IMG/VR virus record: IMGVR_UViG_3300009128_000081
Location: 1-32,532 of that record
DNA length: 32,532 nucleotides
From: a virus
Strand: one strand, 5' to 3'
Each line of letters begins with the position of its first letter. Positions within the stretch are counted from its first letter, which is position 1. Under the pieces are notes generated by a model. It saw only the letters and a list, made by a program, of their open reading frames with translations, did no database searches and was not told the DNA's origin. The translations under genes and the position numbers were made by a program. Below are positions 20,059-29,217 of the stretch, one piece after another.

Positions 20059-22206
20059 ATGGCAATCACAATCGACGATCTTGTATACAGTGTTGGACTT
20101 GATGACAGCGACATGAAAACTGGCGCTAATCGCATCCAAAAGACCATCCGCGGTTTATCCGAATTCGCCGCCGGTGCAATGGGCGCTTTTGCCATGCCAC
20201 TCAGTATGATGTCTGGCTTTGACGCCTTCGGTGAAGCGGTCGGCCGCGCTGGAAAAGCGATAGTTGACTTTTCCCGTGACGCGACGGTTTTTAATACAGT
20301 AGAGCGTTCTTTCCAGAACTTAGCAGCCTCCGCAGGGCAAAGCGGAAACGCAGTTCTGTCAGCGATGAAAGAAGCAACTGCGGGCACTGTGGATTCTCTT
20401 ACCTTGATGCAGCAAGCCAACCAAGCGTTGATGTTGGGGTTGGAAGTCACGCCCGAACGCATGACTGACTTAATGCAAATTGCCCGTAGCGCCGCCCAGA
20501 GCACAGGAAAAGAATTCTCCTACATGGTAGAATCCATCATAGGTGGATTAGGGCGTCAGGAGCGCGACATTTTGGACAACCTCGGAATTATTGTCCGTGC
20601 CGACGACGCCAACCAAAAATATGCCGAATCCATCGACAAAACCGCCAGTGAATTAACCGAAGCCGAGCGCAAACAAGCCTTTATGAACGAAGCGCTTCGC
20701 ATCGGTACGCAAAACCTCGAAAAAGCTGGCGGGGTGCAAGCCTCCGCAACGGAAAAGTTTCAGACGATGGATGTCGCCGTTAAAGACCTCCAGTATTCCA
20801 TCGGTCGTCTGTTTGCTCCAGCGACAACCGGGTTAATCAGTTCCTTCGCAACTGGTATATCAAACCTTGCCGATGGGCTTATGCAGTTGCCACCGCTGTT
20901 TGAGGATGCCCAAGATAAAGCCGATCGCTTGACCCGCAGTTTTCAAGACGCCAAAACCACCGCCGACACTCAGATCGAAACCATCACCGATTTACAAAGC
21001 CAATACAACGAACTCAATCAACAACTGGATGACGAGAATCTGTCAGCCGAAGAATCCCGCCGTTTACACGATGAACTGAATAAAATCATTGCCAAGATGA
21101 GCCAGAGCGTTCCCGGATTGACGTCAATCTTTAGGCAATACGGAAACGATGTCGGCAAAGTCAACGAACATCTGGAACGTAGCAAAACCTTACATCGCGA
21201 AATACTTGAGGGTGACGCGCAACGAACCGCGCAGAGTTTACGTCAAGCCTATCTCGAAGCCGTTAAAGCTGCTGAAGAAGGGCAGAAGCGATTAGAGGTG
21301 ATGCAGACAGGATATACCAAGCGCTTGGCGATGACGGCCGCAGAGCGGGAAGAGGCATTTATCAAAATGTCCATTGCAGACGCGGCAGGGGCTAAAGCAT
21401 TGTACGGGAGTAACTATCAAGAATTCCGCAAAATGCTTCTCAAAGAAGGTCAAGACCTCCAGCAATTCAAGAAAGACGTAAAGGCGATGAATGCGGACAT
21501 TGGTGTTCAGACAACCAAACTGGGCAACTTTGTTGAATTGTATGGACTGGACGACGCGGTTGAGGGAATGCGCGAGTTGAACAAAGCAGCGTATCCACTG
21601 GGGAAACTAACGGGCGAAAATGTCGATAAGATGGCTGATTTTCAAGCAATCATCCGCGACACCTTCGGGCTCGGAGTTGAAGAAGCCGAAAAGTTTATAC
21701 AGATTTTGTTGAATATCCCTAAAGCGGTTAAGACTTCTGGCGGTGGATTAGGTGACCTCAAAGATACGATTGCCGACATGGCGAAAATCAGTAAAGAAGC
21801 AGATGATGTCATATGGAAAAGCGCCGAAGCCACCGGGCAAAAGATCGCAGCTTATAACAAAATGGTGATTGAGGGTGCGAAAAAAGCTGCTAAAGAGCGC
21901 GAGAATGCTGCGAAAGATGCTGCTAAAAATGCTATTAAAGCCGAAGAAGAGCGACAAAAGGACCTCACCAAAACGATAGCGGATGCCGTTGCTGACCGTG
22001 AGAAGCTCCTAAAGGATGCATCCAAAAAGGAAGCGGATGTTTATGAGAAGCTGCAAGATTTCAAAGCCAAGATAGAAAAAGCATCAACTCAGGAAGCTCT
22101 TGACGCTCAGAAGAAGGAATTTCAGCAATACGTCAAGGAAAATCAGGCGGTAATTGAGGGCAAAAGGGAAATCCATCGTCTGTCACGTGGAATCACTCAT
22201 CTGTAA
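20059..22206 (+). CDS. Tail tape measure protein, N-terminal part (ends at in-frame TAA)
   Basis: The tape measure sets tail length and is ejected with DNA. The first 230 residues show the TP901-type core: a hydrophobic AAGAMGAFAMPLSMMSGF, then FQNLAASAGQS and a segment LGRQERDILDNLGI followed by ASELTEAERKQAFMNEAL, typical of this family. Residues 270-715 are long coiled coil rich in A, K, E and Q. AGGTGAC lies before ATG 20059. The frame stops at TAA 22204-22206 in the middle of a coiled coil and then continues open in the same frame to 23901, so the present 715 residues are probably only part of a protein of about 1280. Confidence 0.85.
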   Translation: MAITIDDLVYSVGLDDSDMKTGANRIQKTIRGLSEFAAGAMGAFAMPLSMMSGFDAFGEAVGRAGKAIVDFSRDATVFNTVERSFQNLAASAGQSGNAVLSAMKEATAGTVDSLTLMQQANQALMLGLEVTPERMTDLMQIARSAAQSTGKEFSYMVESIIGGLGRQERDILDNLGIIVRADDANQKYAESIDKTASELTEAERKQAFMNEALRIGTQNLEKAGGVQASATEKFQTMDVAVKDLQYSIGRLFAPATTGLISSFATGISNLADGLMQLPPLFEDAQDKADRLTRSFQDAKTTADTQIETITDLQSQYNELNQQLDDENLSAEESRRLHDELNKIIAKMSQSVPGLTSIFRQYGNDVGKVNEHLERSKTLHREILEGDAQRTAQSLRQAYLEAVKAAEEGQKRLEVMQTGYTKRLAMTAAEREEAFIKMSIADAAGAKALYGSNYQEFRKMLLKEGQDLQQFKKDVKAMNADIGVQTTKLGNFVELYGLDDAVEGMRELNKAAYPLGKLTGENVDKMADFQAIIRDTFGLGVEEAEKFIQILLNIPKAVKTSGGGLGDLKDTIADMAKISKEADDVIWKSAEATGQKIAAYNKMVIEGAKKAAKERENAAKDAAKNAIKAEEERQKDLTKTIADAVADREKLLKDASKKEADVYEKLQDFKAKIEKASTQEALDAQKKEFQQYVKENQAVIEGKREIHRLSRGITHL

Positions 22207-23901
22207 GAAAGTCAATCGAGAGAAATCCTCAATATTCGGCTGGAGACCACCAGGAGGAAGAATGAAGAACAGGCGCTAACTGATGAGTTGGAATTTCAAA
22301 TTAAGCAAGAAGAAAAAAGAAATGCTCTCATTCAGAAAGGGTTGGCAGCACGCGCCAAGCTGGAATCAAAGCTCAGCATTCCGCAGACCTATCAGAAAAT
22401 TATGGATAATCAAAAGTTGCTGGATGCAGGAAATCAAATCACCGACATAGCGCAGGAGGCAGAATTAACCTGGCAAGACTTTTTAGGAAGTGTAGGGGAC
22501 GGTTTGCAAGTGATGGGTTTTCAGCTTGACGAGACCACAGACCGCGCCCTTGATTTAGCCAACGCGATGATGACAGGTAATCCATACGCTGGCGTCATAT
22601 CTGCACTTGGGTTGCTTCAGAGCATGTTGGCAGACACAACCCCGGCGTTCAAGCAGATGTTGGACCCGTTGGCATATGATTCGCGCTTAGAATTTGTAAA
22701 AGCAGAGTTAGACCGCGCAAGAGAAGAGTTAGAATACGAAGAGGGCAGAGTTAAACAACTACGCTCAGAAGGCGATATTAGGACGGCAAAGCTAATTGAA
22801 ACGCAGACGCTCCCAGGATTGCGGGTACGTATCCAAAACTTTGAGAAGGAATTACAGAACAAATTAGTTGGGGTTGGATTTGGTAATAGTATGGCATCGG
22901 CAATGAGTGGAGCTTATGATAAGATGTTTGATCCCGACAATTACGAAGACCCTTTGAAGAATTTCACCAGATCATTTGAGTGCAGTATTTTCAATGAACT
23001 GGTTGCTGTGTTCACGGCAAACTCTGGGGTTATTGAGAAAGCGAAGGAACTGGGGGAATACCTCAGTTGGGCACTTCAGGACGGTGTTATTTCCGCTACC
23101 GAAAAATATGAGATTGATAAAAAAACGGCTTGGGTGAAGCATTACTTCAACAAAACTACCAAAGAATTTGAAGCGGCAGTTGATGTTCTTGGAATTGAGT
23201 TTGAAGGAGCGGGTGAAGCTGCTGCTGAGAAAGTAGAAGAGGGATTTACAGAACAGATTCAAGCCGCCCCCTCATTGCATGGCTTTGACAATGCTATCAC
23301 TGGCGCTATTTCCCAAGCCATCGAATCCGGCGAGATGGAAAACTTAGGTGGTACGTTAGCCGAACGCTTCAACCGTTCATTTATGAACACCATCATCGAA
23401 AAGATGTTGGAAACATCGGCTTTAATGCCACTTCTCAAAGATTTTGGCGAAGATTTCTCCGCAGCCCTCGAAGATGGGGTTTTGGACCCCATGGAAACCG
23501 CGATGCTCAGCGCTCAGAAAAGTAGTATAATGTCCATGAGCAAATCCCTCGGCCGCGATGTAGACGACGCCCTCCGCCGTCTCGACATAGACTTCACCAA
23601 AGCCGAAGAAGAATCAATAGCCCGAAGGGAAGGAGCAACTGAGACCGAAGCCTTTGAGACTTTTTCTAACATTTCACGCTATCAGGCAAATTCCTTGATT
23701 CACCAACTTTCATTACATTCGGGATATCTTAAATCCATTGCGGATACGAACATCCGCATCGCAGAACTAAGCGACACCATCGCGAAAAACACACAAAACA
23801 TTGGCACATTACAACAAACCGTTGTCACCAACGGTTTAGATGAGGTTGCGTTGGCAAATCAGCAGTTGAATCAACGTCAAGCGAAGGGGCTACAAATTTA
23901 A
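22207..23901 (+). pseudogene. Tape measure, C-terminal part in the same frame after TAA
   Basis: The frame is open from the codon after the stop to TAA 23899. Sequence either side of the TAA reads as one charged helix (KREIHRLSRGI before, ESQSREILNIRLE after). The first possible start in frame is TTG 22288. The only strong ribosome site nearby (AGGAGG, 22252-22257) precedes an ATG at 22262 in another frame that stops after five codons. The 560-residue region contains VGDGLQVMGFQLDE, a hydrophobic AGVISALGLLQSML and more helical repeats, ending in a Gln/Asn-rich tail. A C-to-T change from CAA would explain the stop. Separate translation, readthrough or an assembly error are alternatives. Confidence 0.7.
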
Positions 23902-23914
23902 TGAAGGGGCAAAT

Positions 23915-24511
23915 ATGAACACCATAATTATCGACATAGACGGCATCTGTCTCGACCCAACCGCCAGATTAGAACGCTGCAAAGACACAAAAGGTGTGAT
24001 TGATTGGGAAAGAGTGTTCAGCAACGAAGAAGTTAGCCAAGACCCACCCATCGAAGGAGCTTTCGAAGCACTTGGCGAAATAGATGAAGAAAGCAGTTAT
24101 CATTTCATCTTCATCACTGGTAGATCGGATAAATGTAGGGATGCAACTGAAAACGCTTTATTAGATTCGGATGACCCCATTTATGCTTGTCCCTGGGCGC
24201 GTATTTTCATGCGAAAAGATGGCGACACCAGACCTGATTATGAAATTAAAAAAGAATTCATCGAGGCATATAAAATTATCTTCCGTGAAGACTTCATCGC
24301 AGCAATTGATGATGACTGGAGCGGAAACCTAAAACGGATGTACGAATCATTAGGCATACCGATGTTTTACTCGTTTGACGAGTTTTTTCAAAGCGATTGG
24401 TGGGACAAAGAAGAACGGTTGAAATCCGATATTCAACATAGCGAAGAGAGCAGAAGCATTATAAGAAAACAAATAATGATTGAGAAACGATCCCGAAAGG
24501 GTCATCAATAA
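23915..24511 (+). CDS. HAD-superfamily phosphatase, polynucleotide 3'-phosphatase-like
   Basis: A 198-residue protein with the HAD nucleophile motif DIDGIC (D7, D9), motif II as IFITGR, and later MRKDGDTRPDYEIKKEF and IAAIDDDW. The M-R-x-x-G-D-x-R-x-D-x-x-x-K pattern and the spacing closely resemble the phosphatase half of T4 polynucleotide kinase, which removes 3'-phosphates from nucleic acid ends. No kinase domain is present. This suggests RNA or DNA end repair, perhaps against host nucleases that leave 3'-phosphates. AAGGGG precedes ATG 23915. Its place inside the tail operon is unusual. Confidence 0.75.
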   Translation: MNTIIIDIDGICLDPTARLERCKDTKGVIDWERVFSNEEVSQDPPIEGAFEALGEIDEESSYHFIFITGRSDKCRDATENALLDSDDPIYACPWARIFMRKDGDTRPDYEIKKEFIEAYKIIFREDFIAAIDDDWSGNLKRMYESLGIPMFYSFDEFFQSDWWDKEERLKSDIQHSEESRSIIRKQIMIEKRSRKGHQ

Positions 24512-24515
24512 AATC

Positions 24516-24719
24516 ATGCTGCATAAACTAAAATGCCGCTTTGGTCTTCATGAATATCAGCTTGTAGAAGTTCTTAAACACGTTGTCGCGCTCTATACGT
24601 GGAACATATATGTCGCACTGGAGAAATGCTTGCATTGTGGTAGATATAGATTGGAGCGAAAACTTACCTGGCACAGGCATGTATTTACAGACCATTATGA
24701 GATTAGCATAGGTAAATAA
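24516..24719 (+). CDS. Small Cys/His protein, possible zinc binder
   Basis: A 67-residue basic protein with CRFGLHEY near the start and CLHCGRYRLERK later, followed by several His. The arrangement C-x-F-G-x-H ... C-x-x-C is common in small phage zinc-finger proteins. ATG 24516 is preferred over the upstream TTG 24480, which overlaps the phosphatase gene, although no strong ribosome site is visible. Function unknown. Confidence 0.55.
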   Translation: MLHKLKCRFGLHEYQLVEVLKHVVALYTWNIYVALEKCLHCGRYRLERKLTWHRHVFTDHYEISIGK

Positions 24720-24744
24720 TTCCGAATTCCGAATTCCAAATTCC
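24719..24744. repeat. AATTCCG-type repeat before the Dit gene
   Basis: Tandem TTCCGAATTCC units, the right-hand half of the GGAATTC palindrome family seen at 8430 and 17968, abut the GGAGGT ribosome site of the next gene. The left half is absent. Confidence 0.7.
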
Positions 24745-24754
24745 GGAGGTTATC

Positions 24755-27700
24755 ATGGCAGGCACGCAAACAGGAGTAGTAAAATCATTCACTATCAACG
24801 GCGTTGATGCCAGGGATTGGGGCGTAGAGGTAATTGGCATCGAAGGCAGGGGATTAGCGGCGGAAGTAATCGCCAGAGAATTCCGTTTCCCCGATGAAGG
24901 CGGCGCGCCCCGGCAGTATGGCGATTTGCCCGGCGTGCTTACACATAGGTTAAGTGGTTATGTAGTCGGCACTAATATTGCCGATTGTCGGATGAAATAC
25001 GAAGACTTTCTCCTCAATATCGGCTTACCGATTGACATCGAACAACAACTGATAATTCGATCTGTCAAAAGCCAAATGCACGTTCTCACCTACTGGGACG
25101 AACCCCACAAAGAATGGCGAGTTTTGTACTCTGGTGGACACACGCGGCGCGAACTGAAACCTGAGCAATGGAAAATTGGGAAATATCTGTTCTTCACCGT
25201 TGAGTTCAAAGTCCCCGATGTTTATGCCTACGGAGACAAAGTATTACGCACCCTTGCGCTATCATCCACAGCCCATTTTCTCAATGTTCCCACTGGCAGC
25301 GCCCCAAGTCGTCCGAGGGTAATCTTTAAAAACAACACCGGAGATGACATCACCACTTTGGATATTGTCGGCGGTAAATATGCCTTTAACTCACCTTTCA
25401 ACGACATGGATAGCGGTGGTTATCCCAAAGGCAGAGGCATCAAAAATGACCAGTGGTTTACTGGCGACTTTGGTACGATTTACTATCAAACGGGAAAACT
25501 GAATCAAGGAATAGCTCTGTCTGGCGGGATAGTTCAATCTGACACTTGCTGGTATTACAACCGCGTTGACGAAGCCACGCCCACCGGCGCTATAAACGCC
25601 CGAATCAATGCCAATCAAGGCACAGTGGCGATGTGGGTGAAAGCGAGCAAAAACTGGGACGATGATAAAAAGTGGTACTGCTGGGATGCTGGAAATAGCG
25701 GATTACATATCATCAAAGACACTGACAATTACTTGAAAATCTACGATGCTGCCAGTGGCAACAACTCGACGTTGGATGTGTCAGCATATCTGGCGGGAAC
25801 GTGGTATCTTATCATCGGTTGGTGGGATGACAACGGTGCGTCCACTCTATTACAGATTTTCGCCGGTGCGTCTTCGTTAAGTTCCGGGAGTGCAATCACC
25901 GATTACGATCCAACGACCCCAGGACAGAAAGCCTATATCGGCAGCGACATCAACGGCGATTATCCGTGTAACGCCGTCATAGACGACTTCCGAATATACA
26001 AAAGAGCTTTAACCAGCGCCGAGCGAGACGAAATTATCAACTCAGGTTCAGGTACAACCGCCCCACTTTATCCAGAAGACTTAATCGCTTATTTTCACCT
26101 CGACGGCACAGCAGGTAGCGATGTCGGTAGCACCGTTTACGGTTCGCAACATCATCGTCGCTTGGACGTGTCAGCAATTAGCGCCGGCGGGACAGAGGCG
26201 ACTTTGACAGTTGCTGCAGGCGGCGGAATCTTTAATGATAATGATCGAGTTTTTGTCGGTGACGAAACTGGATTTGGTAAATACGGGCTGGTTGACGGCA
26301 CGCCTTCGGGGACATCGTTGGACGTGGATGACGGCGCAGGCGCGGCAATTTCAGGGATTGCGACGGTTGGTGTAAGTATTGATTGTGATAGCACTTACTT
26401 TGCTTCAGGCGGCAACATTCACGACATTACAACAGAAGATATAGGGATTGCCGGATGGGTTAATATTGAATCTTCATCTGGTAGATATAGCCACATTATA
26501 GGCAAGGCACCTGCTGGCACTAATCCGTCCTATAGATGTTTCGCTGACAATGGTCTAATACAGCTTCACATTAATGATGGTGTAGACAATTATAGTGTAC
26601 GAAGTAACACAGATATAAGGGATGACAAGTGGCATCATTTCGCAATCATTATTGACAGAGATAATGCTGCTAATTGCAAAGTGTATCTGGATGGATATGA
26701 GGATGGGACAACAAACAAGGTCGGGACTCTTGGCGATGTAGGCTCTCTAACAAATGCGGGGTCATTTTACTTAGGCCGGTCTAACGTTGCAAACTCTTAT
26801 TATTATCTGAAAGGGAAAGTAAGGGATGTTGTTCTTTCCTACCCCGCTGATATAATGGCAGCGAACGAAATGGGTGCCAGCGGCGAAATCTTAACTTTAG
26901 CCACTAATCCGCTCACGTCTGGGTCCTACTGTAATTATGAGGATTACTGGGCTTGCACCGACAACACCGGAACGACGGTAACCGGAGCTAATAACAATCT
27001 GGCTTTATCCAATAGCGCCGCCTGGTCTCAAGAAGCTTTTATCACCAAGAATCTTGTTCCCGATAACGGCGTCAACGGAGGCATCGGAGCAGTCAGCAAC
27101 ATCGGTACAAATGTCACAGTAACGAAATCGACAAGCGTGCTTAAATATTCCCGGTCATGGAAAGCTGTATGGGCATCGGCAAACGACAACGAAGAATTCA
27201 CCATCGCAGCTGAGACATTAGCCAATGGTGAAGATAGAAAATACGCTTTCTGGGTTTATGTTGACAGTATAGACGGCAGTAGTAATCTGCATTTTGATGT
27301 TGACGGCAGCGCCAATGTCGTGACTCGACAACTTGACAGCGGCACAGACGACCACGGCACCTCTTACGCAGTTGATACATGGCTATACTTCGAAGGCTGT
27401 TATAGCGGAGACCAAAACGGCACGCATAATCTCAATTTCCGGGTGACAGGCGCAGGAGCAGGCGCAAACGCCGCAACTATCTACGTCGTTTTCCTTTATG
27501 ACTTGCCCAACCTAATAGATAACGGTGAATGCGAAGCAACCACAAGCTGGAATAGTGTCGGTACACCAAGCACCTTCGCTGTCGTCGCAACTCCGCACAC
27601 CGGCACTAACGGACTACGAGTAGTGGCAGATGCCGATAACGAAGGCGCGGAAACGGACGCCCTCACCCTCGAAGCAAATCAATACTACGAAGTATCAGGA

Positions 27701-28981
27701 TTTTTCAGAGGAGCTTCCGGGGCTGAAAGCATCATCTTTTCAGTGCAAGGCTATGATAGCGCAACGGGAACCACTTCACGAACCATCACCGCAACAACAA
27801 CTTATACCCGTTACAGTTTCGTATTCCGCACTGCCAGCGACACCAGCGGCACAATTAGAATTACATGCACAAATGGTGATGACATCTATTTTGATGATAT
27901 TTCAATTCACAAATGCGAAAACATCGACGCTACTCTCACCGCTTTGGGTGCAGGCAGCCATTTTGTACCGGCCAGAGAAGGCAAAGGCTTTCAGACGGCA
28001 GCCGACTTGTTGGTATACGGAGTTGTCGGCAACCCGAATCAATGGGCTTGCGTCTGGCGTGGCCGTCCACAATTTGCTGATGACATCGCCGAGGACGTGA
28101 CATTATTCGAGCATTATTTTAGCGCAGATGATTACATGCGCCTGTTTTACGATGCCAGTGAGGACAAATATACCTTCCGAAAAACTACTGGTAGCACTGA
28201 TTACGACGCCACTTCGAAGGCGATGGATTTCGAGATGGACGAAGAAATCGAAATCACTTGCACATTTGACACTACCAACGGCAGCCAAATATACATCAAC
28301 GGTAGCAGCACAGGTTCAACAGCACAATCAGACACCAACGCACTGGGAACAGGCACAACCAACGAACAAGGCACAGCCCAAGCAGGAACATCGACAACAA
28401 TCACCTTAGCATCGGGAGCAAGCGCAAGCGATGATAACTATAATAGCTATGTTATAGAAATCACCGGAGGCACAGGTGCAGGTCAACAGCGACTAATCAC
28501 CGATTACGTCGGCTCAACCAAAGTAGCAACCGTCAACAACGCCTGGACAACAACGCCAGACAGTACCAGCACCTATCTCTTATACTCCTCGACCCTCACC
28601 CTCGGCGGCACAACCGGAGGCTTGCAATTAGCCAATATCATCACCGATGAGCTGGTTATCTTCACCCACAAACTCACAGCAAACGAAGTTATGATCATCT
28701 ATACCCGCGCTCAACCACTGTGGAATCACAACGGCGCTATAAAGCTCTCAGCGACGATTTCCAGCGATGATTTTGTCGAGATAGACTGTGATGACCTTGA
28801 CATCGAACAGATGGACGCCAGTGCAAATGACAGAGTTTCACTGCTATCGAATGGGATAACGACTAACAACTCACGATTCTTCCAACTGCACCCCGGCGAA
28901 ACCTTAGACGACGGCGACATTATCTGGTGTGAGAACGCTTCGGGGGAATTGGAAGTGAGGTATGATTTGAGGTTTGTTTGA
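24755..28981 (+). CDS. Giant distal tail protein (Dit) with lectin-like insertions
   Basis: The 1408-residue protein starts as a Dit baseplate-hub protein: KSFTINGVDARDWGVEV, then PGVLTHRLSGYV and FTVEFKVPDVYAYGD (residues 1-165). Its end (about 1322-1408, with FFQLHPGETL and CENASGELEVRYDLRF) looks like the C-terminal galectin-like part of Dit. Between are LamG/concanavalin-like modules at about 239-420 (MWVKASKNWDD, DDFRIYKRALT), 540-695 (IAGWVNIESS, WHHFAIIIDR, VYLDG) and 1095-1305 (YINGSS, DELVIFTHKLT), and carbohydrate-binding-like beta domains near 765-917 and 918-1046 (NLIDNGECEATTSW, FDDISIHKCE). Such evolved Dit proteins bind host glycans. GGAGGT precedes ATG 24755. The residue count is several times a plain Dit. 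Confidence 0.8.
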   Translation: MAGTQTGVVKSFTINGVDARDWGVEVIGIEGRGLAAEVIAREFRFPDEGGAPRQYGDLPGVLTHRLSGYVVGTNIADCRMKYEDFLLNIGLPIDIEQQLIIRSVKSQMHVLTYWDEPHKEWRVLYSGGHTRRELKPEQWKIGKYLFFTVEFKVPDVYAYGDKVLRTLALSSTAHFLNVPTGSAPSRPRVIFKNNTGDDITTLDIVGGKYAFNSPFNDMDSGGYPKGRGIKNDQWFTGDFGTIYYQTGKLNQGIALSGGIVQSDTCWYYNRVDEATPTGAINARINANQGTVAMWVKASKNWDDDKKWYCWDAGNSGLHIIKDTDNYLKIYDAASGNNSTLDVSAYLAGTWYLIIGWWDDNGASTLLQIFAGASSLSSGSAITDYDPTTPGQKAYIGSDINGDYPCNAVIDDFRIYKRALTSAERDEIINSGSGTTAPLYPEDLIAYFHLDGTAGSDVGSTVYGSQHHRRLDVSAISAGGTEATLTVAAGGGIFNDNDRVFVGDETGFGKYGLVDGTPSGTSLDVDDGAGAAISGIATVGVSIDCDSTYFASGGNIHDITTEDIGIAGWVNIESSSGRYSHIIGKAPAGTNPSYRCFADNGLIQLHINDGVDNYSVRSNTDIRDDKWHHFAIIIDRDNAANCKVYLDGYEDGTTNKVGTLGDVGSLTNAGSFYLGRSNVANSYYYLKGKVRDVVLSYPADIMAANEMGASGEILTLATNPLTSGSYCNYEDYWACTDNTGTTVTGANNNLALSNSAAWSQEAFITKNLVPDNGVNGGIGAVSNIGTNVTVTKSTSVLKYSRSWKAVWASANDNEEFTIAAETLANGEDRKYAFWVYVDSIDGSSNLHFDVDGSANVVTRQLDSGTDDHGTSYAVDTWLYFEGCYSGDQNGTHNLNFRVTGAGAGANAATIYVVFLYDLPNLIDNGECEATTSWNSVGTPSTFAVVATPHTGTNGLRVVADADNEGAETDALTLEANQYYEVSGFFRGASGAESIIFSVQGYDSATGTTSRTITATTTYTRYSFVFRTASDTSGTIRITCTNGDDIYFDDISIHKCENIDATLTALGAGSHFVPAREGKGFQTAADLLVYGVVGNPNQWACVWRGRPQFADDIAEDVTLFEHYFSADDYMRLFYDASEDKYTFRKTTGSTDYDATSKAMDFEMDEEIEITCTFDTTNGSQIYINGSSTGSTAQSDTNALGTGTTNEQGTAQAGTSTTITLASGASASDDNYNSYVIEITGGTGAGQQRLITDYVGSTKVATVNNAWTTTPDSTSTYLLYSSTLTLGGTTGGLQLANIITDELVIFTHKLTANEVMIIYTRAQPLWNHNGAIKLSATISSDDFVEIDCDDLDIEQMDASANDRVSLLSNGITTNNSRFFQLHPGETLDDGDIIWCENASGELEVRYDLRFV

Positions 28982-29142
28982 TGACTTGTAAAGTATGCGA
29001 AAAAGACATCACCCTTTTTGGTTGGCATTTTTTCGGCAAAATAACCTTAGATGATAAGGTTTATCCGTATATATCCATCTGCCGGGAATGCTTGCGTTGT
29101 AAAGATCTCAAAGATAAATTAAAACAAGTGTTCTCCAAATAA
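28981..29142 (+). CDS. 53-residue zinc-ribbon-like protein
   Basis: It starts in a TGATG overlap with the Dit stop and encodes CKVC near the N-terminus and CRECLRC near residue 34-40, a paired-Cys zinc-binding layout, with Lys-rich ends. The overlap implies coupled translation. It is between Dit and Tal genes; the function is unknown. Confidence 0.7.
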   Translation: MTCKVCEKDITLFGWHFFGKITLDDKVYPYISICRECLRCKDLKDKLKQVFSK

Positions 29143-29194
29143 GGCTGAGAAGGGAAAAATGCTTGACAAAAATCGGGGCATAAATATTAACTTA

Positions 29195-29214
29195 AATTCC
29201 GAATTCCCAATTCC
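29195..29214. repeat. AATTCCG-type repeat before the Tal gene
   Basis: ATTCCGAATTCCCAATTCC lies directly before ATG 29218, where a ribosome site would be expected, and none is visible. A purine-rich AGAAGGG lies about 65 nt further upstream. The repeat may have displaced it. Confidence 0.65.
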
Positions 29215-29217
29215 ACC

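Noticed and set aside
16281-22206. Alternative genetic code with TAA as sense
   Set aside because: Many other genes here end in TAA with sensible boundaries, close downstream starts and stops soon after in frame; only two TAA look internal.
18246-22260. 14-bp match CCACCAGGAGGAAG at 18246 and 22247
   Set aside because: Matches of this length are expected about by chance in 32 kb, and the motif contains a ribosome-site-like core.
27630-28100. Plus-strand frame of 156 codons inside the Dit gene
   Set aside because: It overlaps well-formed beta modules in the main frame and has no ribosome site or motif.
29163-29190. Plus-strand promoter TTGACA-16-TATTAA before the Tal gene
   Set aside because: The -10 match is weak, the spacer is short, and the gene is inside a continuous co-directional operon, so it is not listed as a feature.
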